From Bacteroidota bacterium (GTDB taxonomy: Bacteria; Bacteroidota; Bacteroidia; Chitinophagales; Chitinophagaceae): 6,011 bases of DNA. A program made the position numbers and the translations under genes. The DNA lies in contig CANGMV010000077.1 of assembly GCA_947454745.1 (NCBI GenBank), positions 1 to 6,011 on the forward strand, written 5' to 3'. Position 1 is the stretch's first letter. Each line of letters opens with the position of its first letter. Under the pieces are notes generated by a model, which did no database searches, was not told where the DNA came from, and saw only the letters and a program-made list of their open reading frames with translations. Positions 1-6,011 of the stretch are shown here, piece after piece.

Positions 1-1020
1 ACGGGTATGCGTTGGGGTCAAAGTGAAAGAACTTTTGGGGTAGTGATACCTGCAAAGGGCTCCATTGTATACATCTGTCCAAAATTTGAAGAAGACAGGG
101 CAAAGGAATTAATTAAACCGGAGTTTGGAAATGAAATACGTTGTTGGGAGGAACATGAAAGCCCTTATGCACTGATCCTGGGAGTGGTAAAAGATCGTGG
201 TGTTAAGTACCATAAGATTGGAATGGAAGAGCGTGTTCGATTTTTTATTGCAGATGGTGTAAAAAAATTAGCTACCGGCTTCGAGATAGTAGACGCCACG
301 CCTATTACAGCGGGCTGTAGAATGATTAAGAGTAAGGCAGAAATTGCTTTATTACAAATCGCGAACGATGTAACGATTGAGGCATATAAAATGGCTTTCC
401 CTACTGTGCATGCGGGAATGTCTCAAACAGAATTGAGTGGAAATATTAGCAGTGCTTTTAGAAAACTTGGATTTGGTGGAGGTGCAATGGTGATTGTAGG
501 AAAATATTCGGCATTGCCTCATGGTAGCATTGCTCCACAAACTATTCAGGAAGGTGATATTGTTTTGATTGATGGTGGTACAACTTGTGAAGGCTATGAA
601 TCGGATATTTCACGCACTATCGTAGTCGGAAAACCTACGCAAAGACAAATTGACGTTTGGAACACAGAAAAATTAGCACAGGATGCGGCTTTTGCTGCGA
701 TTAAAATAGGTGCGTCTTGTGAAGTGGTAGATGCTGCAGCAAGAGCCGTGATTGAAAAAGCAGGGTTTCATAAAAACTATCAATTGCCTGGATTGCCGCA
801 CCGAACCGGCCATGGAATTGGTTTGGATGGCCACGAGTGGACCAATTTTGTGAAAGGAAATAAAACGCCGATTCAAGTAGGTATGTGTTTTAGCAATGAA
901 CCGACTATTTCGATTCCAGGTGAATTTGGTATTCGATTGGAGGATTGTTTATACATTGGTGAAGACGGCCCACACTTTTTTACTAAACAAAGTATTTCGA
1001 TTGAGCAACCGTTTGGATAG
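1..1020 (+). CDS. M24-family metallopeptidase, Xaa-Pro aminopeptidase-like (5' end missing)
   Basis: This is the C-terminal part of a creatinase/aminopeptidase P-type protein; such enzymes usually remove an N-terminal residue preceding proline using two metal ions. The frame is open to base 1 and already inside the N-terminal creatinase-like domain (a T-G-M-R-W-G-Q-S-E-R stretch), so the Met at base 7 is almost certainly internal and perhaps about 100 residues are missing. Numbering from that Met, residues 1 to about 100 are the N-terminal domain and about 108-335 the 'pita-bread' catalytic domain. All five expected metal ligands are visible: D189 (in IDGG), D200, H269 (in GHGIG), E298 (in SNEPT) and E312 (in RLED). 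The accessory histidines H172 (PHG) and H276 (GHEW) are also present. The D-to-D spacing of 11 and H-to-H spacing of 7 match aminopeptidase P. Family and activity class are secure. The exact substrate, and whether the missing N-terminus carries a signal peptide, are unknown. Confidence 0.93.
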   Translation, partial: TGMRWGQSERTFGVVIPAKGSIVYICPKFEEDRAKELIKPEFGNEIRCWEEHESPYALILGVVKDRGVKYHKIGMEERVRFFIADGVKKLATGFEIVDATPITAGCRMIKSKAEIALLQIANDVTIEAYKMAFPTVHAGMSQTELSGNISSAFRKLGFGGGAMVIVGKYSALPHGSIAPQTIQEGDIVLIDGGTTCEGYESDISRTIVVGKPTQRQIDVWNTEKLAQDAAFAAIKIGASCEVVDAAARAVIEKAGFHKNYQLPGLPHRTGHGIGLDGHEWTNFVKGNKTPIQVGMCFSNEPTISIPGEFGIRLEDCLYIGEDGPHFFTKQSISIEQPFG

Positions 1021-1022
1021 TA

Positions 1023-2255
1023 TTAATTGACTGCATGCATATGAATGGATGCGGAAGGTGTAGCGGGCCTGGAGGGTGTCGTTGTTGTAGCCGGTGTTCC
1101 TACTAAATTAGTAGTAGCATTTTTCACACTATAGTATAATTCTATATAGTCATTGCTGTTGAGTTCTATTGTGTAAGTACCCGTAACTATATTTTTAAAA
1201 CCCGCTCCTTGAACAACACTCGTTAAATTAGTATTGATATAAGCTGAACCATTGCGACGTATCCATATACTCAATTCATCGTTACCAATATCTGATTTAA
1301 TAGATTGCACCGTATAATGCACCTGATACACGCCAGCGTCCGAAACGGTTATTCTTGTTGGGTTTCCACTACTATTATTAGTGACGCTTATTTTATTAGC
1401 CAATAGTTGAAAATAAAATTTGACCGCTGTCGCGGTAGCAATTGTAGTGGTTTGTTTGCTAGTATCGTAGAAGCTACCGTATTCATTTTTAACTGGAGTA
1501 AAACCTAATCCACTTGTAATATCATTAAGCGTAATATTACCAATGGATATTTTCGAATTAATCCGATTGCTTAAACTAGTGCTATCAAATTTAGGAATGG
1601 CATTGATTCGGTTGGAAAGCTTGATGGTATCGGCGCTATTTAATTTTAAGTTGATGCGATTACTCAAGTTAAGGGTGTCCACTTTTTTTAGTTTTTCATT
1701 GAGCGCTAAATTGGTTGCGTTGCTTATGGGCTTTAAACTATCTGGGGTGTTATTCAGTTTGTCGATATTTAAGAGTCTACCCAGGTCCTTATAATTATTA
1801 ACGCCAGTGCCGCCTAATTCAACAGGAACAATACTATCCACCATATGCGCTTGGCTTGCATACAGGGCCAATGGTACATAATTTATTTTTTCAATGCCTG
1901 CATTTGTAAAAGACAAAGCGTTGTCTGGATCGATTTCTACCTGTAAAAAATAATCGGTGGATTGCCATTTTATTTTTTCAAAATTACCAATAGTAATTAC
2001 TTTGCCCACTTCGTCTACTCCGATATTTACAAAAAACAAACCCAGCGCATTGGTCGTAATAGATTTAATTTCTTGGTATTCGGTGGTATAATCAGAAGTG
2101 TCACTTAATATTGATAGCCTCAATGCAATTTGTTTATTGGCAATGATAATACCATTTTCATTGCGCGCGATGGCTTGCAAGTGAACGGCTTTAGTGCTTT
2201 GCGCACTTATACAAAATGCAATAAATAACAGAGGCGCTATACTAAGTATTTTCAT
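1023..2255 (-). CDS. Secreted tail-fibre-like protein with C-terminal jelly-roll-like domain
   Basis: This 410-residue secreted protein has no named gene that I recognise. Residues 1-19 are a signal peptide (K2, hydrophobic core, cleavage likely after I-S-A before Q19). The Cys at 15 lies inside the core, so it is probably not a lipoprotein. Residues about 22-135 match the N-terminal beta domain common in Bacteroidota surface proteins (an LQAIARNENG..I.NKQI-like pattern). Next come a GGTG motif at 148-151, a short repeat region (172-233) with three exact LSNRIN copies, and a GLGFTP motif at 249-254. Both motifs recall phage tail fibres. Residues about 258-410 form a beta-rich domain (GVYQVHY, LSIWIRRNG, YIELYYS strands) resembling the trimeric C1q/TNF-like jelly-roll heads of fibre proteins, ending in a Thr/Pro/Ala-rich tail. 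It has no T9SS sorting domain of its own. Its ATG overlaps the stop of the preceding gene by 4 bases, suggesting coupled translation. A role as a surface fibre or adhesin is inferred. Confidence 0.85.
   Translation of the reverse strand: MKILSIAPLLFIAFCISAQSTKAVHLQAIARNENGIIIANKQIALRLSILSDTSDYTTEYQEIKSITTNALGLFFVNIGVDEVGKVITIGNFEKIKWQSTDYFLQVEIDPDNALSFTNAGIEKINYVPLALYASQAHMVDSIVPVELGGTGVNNYKDLGRLLNIDKLNNTPDSLKPISNATNLALNEKLKKVDTLNLSNRINLKLNSADTIKLSNRINAIPKFDSTSLSNRINSKISIGNITLNDITSGLGFTPVKNEYGSFYDTSKQTTTIATATAVKFYFQLLANKISVTNNSSGNPTRITVSDAGVYQVHYTVQSIKSDIGNDELSIWIRRNGSAYINTNLTSVVQGAGFKNIVTGTYTIELNSNDYIELYYSVKNATTNLVGTPATTTTPSRPATPSASIHMHAVN
1557..1742 (-). repeat. Short coding repeat with LSNRIN core (about 15-16 residues)
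   Basis: Residues 172-233 of the tail-fibre-like protein contain a short tandem motif. Three copies end in exact LSNRIN (residues 197-202, 213-218 and 228-233), each preceded by a D-T or D-S pair; a more diverged copy (N-A-T-N-L-A-L-N) lies before them. The spacing is 16 then 15 residues. Similar short units with alternating D-T and S-x-R-I occur in longer fibre-like proteins of Bacteroidota (recalled, not searched) and probably form a trimeric stalk. Confidence 0.75.
2252..2255 (-). other. ATGA start/stop overlap coupling two genes
   Basis: On the minus strand the TGA stop of the T9SS-type protein (2254-2252) overlaps the ATG start of the tail-fibre-like protein (2255-2253) by 4 bases. This arrangement normally means the second gene is translated by reinitiating ribosomes, so the two proteins should be made together at a fairly fixed ratio. 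Confidence 0.85.
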
Positions 2256-2803
2256 AAATTATTCTGAATGAGTTTAAAACATTTTGATTTGAACAGAAAA
2301 TCGCCAATTGAATAGTTGACAACTAAATAACAAATTGAATTATTGAGCGCTTCTGTATGTATTTGATAATTAAAATGCAAGCCAGCGTACTGGCCTTTCA
2401 TTTGATGTAAAATAATCCCTTGGGAATTGAATAGTTGAATAGCATGAATTTGGACACCTTCTTGATGAGCTGCTATTTGAATTATATGTGTAAAAGGATT
2501 AGGGCCCACTTTTATTTGTAAGGAAAAACTATCTAAATTCTTGAATAATAATAATGGATCGTTTTTGCTTTGTAAAAAACCTGTCGATAAAATATAGCCA
2601 GGAGGGGCTTGAAGTGTATGACTAATGGGCGCCTCTCCCAAACTCCAGTCTACACTAAGATTGGCTATACTATGGCTAGCTCCCGCTACATTCATACAAT
2701 AAGGATCATCCCATTTTTTGGGCATTGAAAAAAGCATGCTCGAAATAGTTAGGCACCCTATACTAGAAAATAAAAAACCCATACACTTGACTATGAGTTT
2801 CAA
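2252..2803 (-). CDS. Small secreted protein with T9SS type A-like sorting domain
   Basis: The protein has 183 residues if it starts at the TTG at 2803, or 176 from the in-frame ATG at 2782. An in-frame TAA at 2818-2816 rules out starts further upstream. I favour the TTG because it supplies K2 and K6 before the hydrophobic stretch (about 8-26), giving a proper signal peptide; the ATG version lacks a charged n-region. Residues about 38-78 carry the pattern 'AGASHS..NLSVDWSLGE ... STGFLQS', seen in many small Bacteroidota exported proteins just before a sorting domain. Residues about 96-183 resemble a type A Por/T9SS sorting domain: the PNPF motif at 101-104, then IQLFNSQG, a degenerate YLVVNY strand, and a basic C-terminal FKLIQ. 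Such domains guide export through the T9SS and are usually removed or used for anchoring. Almost nothing is left outside the two domains, so it looks like a carrier or adaptor rather than an enzyme. The first codons lie inside a transcription terminator hairpin. Confidence 0.78.
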   Translation of the reverse strand: MKLIVKCMGFLFSSIGCLTISSMLFSMPKKWDDPYCMNVAGASHSIANLSVDWSLGEAPISHTLQAPPGYILSTGFLQSKNDPLLLFKNLDSFSLQIKVGPNPFTHIIQIAAHQEGVQIHAIQLFNSQGIILHQMKGQYAGLHFNYQIHTEALNNSICYLVVNYSIGDFLFKSKCFKLIQNNL

Positions 2804-2812
2804 ATGTATGGG
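2767..2812 (-). terminator. Intrinsic terminator after the PLP-enzyme gene
   Basis: On the minus strand, arms 2812-2800 and 2790-2778 pair over 13 bp (one G·T wobble, CCC/GGG at the base) around a 9-base loop. They are followed at once by six T, one A and four T (2777-2767). It starts about 39 bases after the stop codon of the class V aminotransferase-fold gene, where a terminator is expected. It is one-directional: the + strand has no T tract after the hairpin. It covers the TTG (2803) and ATG (2782) start candidates of the next gene, so it may also act as an attenuator for that pair. Confidence 0.85.
2801..2808 (-). promoter_or_regulatory. Possible Bacteroidota -7 promoter element (TACATTTG)
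   Basis: The minus strand reads TACATTTG here, an exact fit to the Bacteroidota -7 consensus TAnnTTTG. I find no matching TTTG -33 element about 19-21 bases further upstream, so support is weak. If real, transcription would start near 2795 and the mRNA would carry only the 3' arm of the terminator hairpin, with translation from the ATG at 2782. The TTTG also overlaps the candidate TTG start codon. Confidence 0.25.
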
Positions 2813-2851
2813 CCTTTAAATAAGTATTTCCCGTATCGGAATTCTTGATGC

Positions 2852-4144
2852 TTATGCTTTCTTAGAAATTTTATCAATTGCCATTACCAATTTATCCAAA
2901 TCTTGTAATCGTGTATAAACATGTGGCGTGATTCTTACACAACTAATATTTTCCCAAACAATGCCTACGGCGTGAATCTTATAATTATTAAACAACGCGC
3001 TATCCAATTCGCCTGGTGTCATGCCGTCGATACTCACTCCACAAATCGCACAAGCATATTGTTCTTTAAATGAAGTGTGAATTTTTACTTTTGGAATATT
3101 TTGAACACGGGTTGCCCAATAATTTTTCAAATAACGAATACGCTCCTCTTTTCTTTTACTACCAATGGCATTTTGAAAATTAACCGCTTCGCCAATGCCT
3201 TGTTCAATTGGAAAGCTTCTTGTACCAAGGGTTTCGAACTTTCTAATATCTGTGCCGTTTGGCTTATCATTACAAACCAATGGCCAAATTTTTTCGATAT
3301 TTTCTTTTTTAATCCAAAGCATTCCGCTTCCAATAGGTGCAGATAAAAACTTATGTAATGAAGTTCCAAAATAATCACATCCTAAATCCGGCACTTTATA
3401 ATCTAATAAACCAAAACTGTGCGCTCCATCTACAATAGTTTCAATACCATGTTTTTTGGCCATGGCCGTGATTTTTTTAACAGGCAGTATTTGTCCAATC
3501 CAGTTAATAATATGCGTAATGTGTATAATTTTCGTTTTTGGTGTGATGGCTTTTTCAAATGCGTTCACAATTTCTTCGTCATTCTCAATTGGAAATTGAA
3601 AACTAATTTGTGTATATACGATACCATCTCTTTGCGCTCTTTGTTTCCAAGCATTAATCATATTTGGGTAATCCTGTTTGGTCCCCAATACTTCGTCGCC
3701 CTTGGAAAGATTTAATCCAAATATGACTGTATTTAATGCCTCAGTTGCATTACGGTTAATGGCAATTTCTTCGGGATCCGCACCTGCTAATTGTGCAAGT
3801 TTATATCTTAATGGCTCTCTTCCTTGATCCAAAATACGCCACATATAATAAGAGGGGCCTTCGTTGGTCATTTTGTTAAAACGCTCCACGGCTTCTTGTA
3901 CAATGCGCGGACTTGGACTTACACCTCCATTGTTTAAGTTGATTAAAGATGGGCTTGTAGTATATCCTTGTTGAATTACGGACCAATAATCTTCATCCAT
4001 GGCAAGGTCCTTGGCACTGATATCCTGTTTGAGTAAATTAAGGTGTTCAAATTCAGCAGCATGTGCTTGATTAAATAAACTGTTTGCCGAGAAGGCACCT
4101 GCTAATAAGCCTATTTGCTTTACAAAGTTGCGTCTGTTTGCCAT
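2852..4144 (-). CDS. Tat-exported class V aminotransferase-fold PLP enzyme
   Basis: This 430-residue protein belongs to the aminotransferase class V (isopenicillin N epimerase/cysteine desulfurase-like) fold, which uses pyridoxal phosphate on amino compounds. Residues 1-29 look like a twin-arginine signal: R4-R5 in NRRNFVK, a hydrophobic stretch, and an A-H-A cleavage site at 27-29. A periplasmic location is therefore likely. The mature part shows LNNGGVSPSP (70-79), the cofactor phosphate loop with N-A-T-E (132-135), D239 and H242 (DGAH) contacting the pyridine ring, and the Schiff-base lysine K265 in SLHKF, 26 residues after the Asp as usual. The C-terminal region ends with the RITPHVY motif and a helical tail. 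The RxGHHCA-type catalytic cysteine loop of SufS-like desulfurases is absent, so an epimerase, lyase or aminotransferase role is more likely; the substrate is unknown. It follows the TonB receptor gene by 58 bases and may share its transcript. A terminator lies just downstream. Confidence 0.9.
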   Translation of the reverse strand: MANRRNFVKQIGLLAGAFSANSLFNQAHAAEFEHLNLLKQDISAKDLAMDEDYWSVIQQGYTTSPSLINLNNGGVSPSPRIVQEAVERFNKMTNEGPSYYMWRILDQGREPLRYKLAQLAGADPEEIAINRNATEALNTVIFGLNLSKGDEVLGTKQDYPNMINAWKQRAQRDGIVYTQISFQFPIENDEEIVNAFEKAITPKTKIIHITHIINWIGQILPVKKITAMAKKHGIETIVDGAHSFGLLDYKVPDLGCDYFGTSLHKFLSAPIGSGMLWIKKENIEKIWPLVCNDKPNGTDIRKFETLGTRSFPIEQGIGEAVNFQNAIGSKRKEERIRYLKNYWATRVQNIPKVKIHTSFKEQYACAICGVSIDGMTPGELDSALFNNYKIHAVGIVWENISCVRITPHVYTRLQDLDKLVMAIDKISKKA

Positions 4145-4147
4145 AGT

Positions 4148-4189
4148 GTAGCGAATTGTTGAATAACTAAGTTAACAATAATTCGCTAC
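4148..4189. promoter_or_regulatory. Long hairpin between receptor and PLP-enzyme genes
   Basis: Arms 4148-4161 and 4176-4189 pair over 14 bp (10 perfect outer pairs, one G·T wobble, three more pairs) around a 14-base loop. The loop itself can form a small TAAC/GTTA stem. On the minus strand it starts 13 bases after the receptor stop codon and ends 3 bases before the ATG of the PLP enzyme. No T tract follows on either strand, so it is not a classical terminator. It could stabilise the 3' end of the receptor mRNA, mark a processing site, or limit translation of the next gene. Confidence 0.65.
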
Positions 4190-4202
4190 TAAAGCAATGG
4201 TG

Positions 4203-6011
4203 TTACCACTTTAAATGCATGGATAAATTCACGACACGACCGTCTAATGGTGCCCATATTTCAGGGAAGCTTGGATTGGTATATGGAGGAATCACCAATG
4301 AACCGTTTTTATTTTGTCGTTGATCAAATAAGTTTTCACAGTTTAATACAAAGCTTGCTTTACCTACATTGTATCTTAACATTAAAGCCGCCAAGGTGTA
4401 GGGTGTTGTAGTTGCACCGTTGTCTAAATATTGTTTTCCTGTATAAGAAGCCTCAATCCCCACTTTAAAATCTTTGTCAAACTCATAAGCAAATACAGTT
4501 GCAAATTTATGCTTGGCAATTAAGGGTAAATTATTTGCATCGGTGTTGTAATTTCTTTTTGCATCCGTATATACGTAGCCCGCGTAAATTTCAAAAGGCG
4601 CTTTCATGGCTTGCACATAAGACTCCATTCCCTTTGATGTTAAAGCTTTGGCTTCATTTGCAAATATAGAAAGTGGATGCACTATCCCTCGGTAATCGGC
4701 AATTGAATACATGGGTATAGTACGATAAGTGATTGGGTTTTCGATGCTATTGTAAAAAAAGGTTTGATTCAAAGTTAATTCCCAACCATCTAATTTGGTT
4801 TTATAATTGACATCATAATTGGCGCCTAAAGATTTTTCCGATTTTATATTTGATGCAAAGCCATAGATGTAAGGAATGGCTCGTTCGTCTACTTCTGAAC
4901 TAAATAAACTTGGTGTTTTGTATCCTTCCCCACCACCTATGCGCATGGTTATTTTATTATTCGCCTTGTACATTAACGAAAGACGAGGTAATACAAATGT
5001 TCCATAGTCGTTATTTTGATCTACTCTTAAACCTGACTGTAAAGTAAATGCATGGCTGATTTTCCAGTCGTCTTGTATAAAAGCACCTAGCGTATTAAAA
5101 GCGGTGTTGGGCAATGCGCTGCTATCAGGTAATTTTTTGGTGAAGGCTTCTCCATTAAAATTAATACCCATTACAATATTATGTGCGTCTAGTTTTTTTG
5201 AATAAGCTAACTCACTATACCAGCTGGATTGATTACCACTCATGCCAAAAGTGTTGGTGATAATATCTCTATTCATTACACTGTAATTTGCTTTTGCAGT
5301 GAACATACTTCCGTCCTCGTATTTCTTTTCCCAAACCGCATCGGCTGTATTGCGCAAGCTTTTATTTTGATCAAAAAACTGATGTGCGTTATTGCTGCTA
5401 CCTTTCAATACCGACATATCGCCACCGTTTCTATCTTCATAATTTAAGGTATAGCCCAATGTTAAACTTGAATTGTCTTTTCCATACATAAATACACGAG
5501 GATGAACGAAAACACTTTTCACCTTGGGTACATCTGAAAATCCATCTTTATCAATATCCATTTCCTTTTGCTGTGTAGTTCCTGCATATAAAGTGTAACC
5601 CAATTCCTTGTTTCGTCCTGAGAAAAAAGTATTTACATTGGCTTCGTTTAAACTTGAATAATTTAAGGTTAAGCTTTTTTCTGGTTTTCCTAGTTTAGGT
5701 TTTTTTGAGATCAAGTTTAACATACCCGCAATGGCACCACCACCATATAAAGTAGAGCTTGCTCCTTTTACCAATTCTATTTGTTGTAAATCCAATGGGG
5801 GTATTTGTAAAATACTAAAGCTACCCGCATAGCCACCAAACAAAGGCATGCCATCTCTTAATATTTGGGTATACTTTCCTTGTAAACCCTGAATACGCAT
5901 GTCGGCATTGCCTGTTGCTGCACTTGTTTGTTGAATTTGTATGCCCGCAATGTCTCCTAATAAGCTAGCGATATTGCCTGGTTTAATACCGTTTTCTTCT
6001 TTTACTTCCTC
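4203..6011 (-). CDS. TonB-dependent outer-membrane receptor (N-terminus missing)
   Basis: This gives 602 residues of a TonB-dependent receptor, which takes up a ligand such as an iron chelate or another scarce nutrient across the outer membrane using TonB energy. The frame stays open from the Met at 5900 to the right edge. The 37 residues before that Met are clearly plug domain (EEVKEENGI, SLLGDIAGIQI), so that Met is internal. Visible residues 1 to about 106 are the plug, with MRIQGL, ILRDGMPLFGG, IELVKGASSTLYGGGAIAG and LISKKP. The rest is a beta-barrel of alternating short strands, including the ENLFDQRQNK and EIWAPLDGRVVN motifs near the end. It closes with an aromatic residue (LKW), the usual outer-membrane insertion signal. 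The signal peptide, any carboxypeptidase-regulatory-like domain and the TonB box lie outside the window. The ligand cannot be read from sequence; the plug resembles FepA/BtuB-type receptors more than the SusC type. It appears to be followed in the same transcript by the exported PLP enzyme. Confidence 0.95.
   Translation of the reverse strand, partial: EEVKEENGIKPGNIASLLGDIAGIQIQQTSAATGNADMRIQGLQGKYTQILRDGMPLFGGYAGSFSILQIPPLDLQQIELVKGASSTLYGGGAIAGMLNLISKKPKLGKPEKSLTLNYSSLNEANVNTFFSGRNKELGYTLYAGTTQQKEMDIDKDGFSDVPKVKSVFVHPRVFMYGKDNSSLTLGYTLNYEDRNGGDMSVLKGSSNNAHQFFDQNKSLRNTADAVWEKKYEDGSMFTAKANYSVMNRDIITNTFGMSGNQSSWYSELAYSKKLDAHNIVMGINFNGEAFTKKLPDSSALPNTAFNTLGAFIQDDWKISHAFTLQSGLRVDQNNDYGTFVLPRLSLMYKANNKITMRIGGGEGYKTPSLFSSEVDERAIPYIYGFASNIKSEKSLGANYDVNYKTKLDGWELTLNQTFFYNSIENPITYRTIPMYSIADYRGIVHPLSIFANEAKALTSKGMESYVQAMKAPFEIYAGYVYTDAKRNYNTDANNLPLIAKHKFATVFAYEFDKDFKVGIEASYTGKQYLDNGATTTPYTLAALMLRYNVGKASFVLNCENLFDQRQNKNGSLVIPPYTNPSFPEIWAPLDGRVVNLSMHLKW

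Noticed and set aside
7..9. ATG at base 7 as the true start of the M24 peptidase
   Set aside because: The frame is open to base 1 and the protein begins in the middle of a conserved creatinase-like N-terminal domain, so the gene starts outside the window.
1032..1039. Palindrome TGCATGCA near the convergent stops
   Set aside because: It is only 8 bases with no loop and no T tract, so it is not a credible terminator and could occur by chance.
1543..1794. Plus-strand open frame opposite the fibre repeat region, rich in Leu and Ser
   Set aside because: It is the antisense reading of the repeat-coding region; its composition follows from the repeats and it has no domain features.
1023..2255. Prophage or phage remnant suggested by tail-fibre motifs
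   Set aside because: The protein has a bacterial signal peptide and is coupled to a T9SS-type gene; no other phage genes are present.
3127..3378. Minus-strand open frame inside the PLP-enzyme gene, plus + strand frames at 3077-3346 and 3419-3715
   Set aside because: They lie in other frames of a gene with complete catalytic motifs, and their translations show no recognisable domain.
5229..5447. Plus-strand open frame opposite the receptor barrel
   Set aside because: It is antisense to a well-supported barrel coding region and shows no conserved pattern.
5898..5900. ATG at 5900 (minus strand) as the start of the TonB receptor
   Set aside because: Thirty-seven more in-frame residues up to the right edge match the plug domain, so the Met is internal.

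Overview
The window looks like a chromosomal segment from a Bacteroidota bacterium, probably of the Chitinophagales/Chitinophagaceae type. The evidence is the AT-rich sequence, a type IX secretion (T9SS) style C-terminal sorting domain, a TonB-dependent receptor, signal peptides ending in A-Q, and a secreted N-terminal domain typical of this phylum. The phylum call is well supported; the family call is a guess. I see no tRNA, rRNA, CRISPR array, insertion sequence or integrase.

Five genes fill almost the whole window. On the + strand, bases 1-1020 hold the 3' part of an M24-family (Xaa-Pro aminopeptidase-like) metallopeptidase with all its metal ligands. It converges on four minus-strand genes, with only 2 bases between the stop codons. 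Read in their own direction (right to left), these four are: a TonB-dependent receptor cut by the right edge (6011-4203); a Tat-exported class V aminotransferase-fold PLP enzyme (4144-2852); a small secreted protein with a T9SS-like sorting domain (about 2803-2252); and a secreted protein resembling a phage tail fibre (2255-1023). The last has a signal peptide, an N-terminal beta domain, a GGTG motif, a short repeat region and a C-terminal jelly-roll-like domain.

The minus-strand genes appear to form two transcription units. The receptor and the PLP enzyme are 58 bases apart, with a long hairpin in the gap directly before the PLP enzyme's start codon. After the PLP enzyme comes a strong intrinsic terminator (13-bp stem, 9-base loop, T tract). 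Unusually, this terminator lies on top of the start codon and signal-peptide codons of the next gene. The last two genes overlap by 4 bases (ATGA), so they are probably translationally coupled and act together at the cell surface.

The most interesting part is this coupled pair, a T9SS-sorted small protein plus a fibre-like trimer candidate, and the terminator embedded in its 5' end. The receptor and exported PLP enzyme may work together on an imported or periplasmic amino compound, but the ligand and substrate cannot be read from the sequence.
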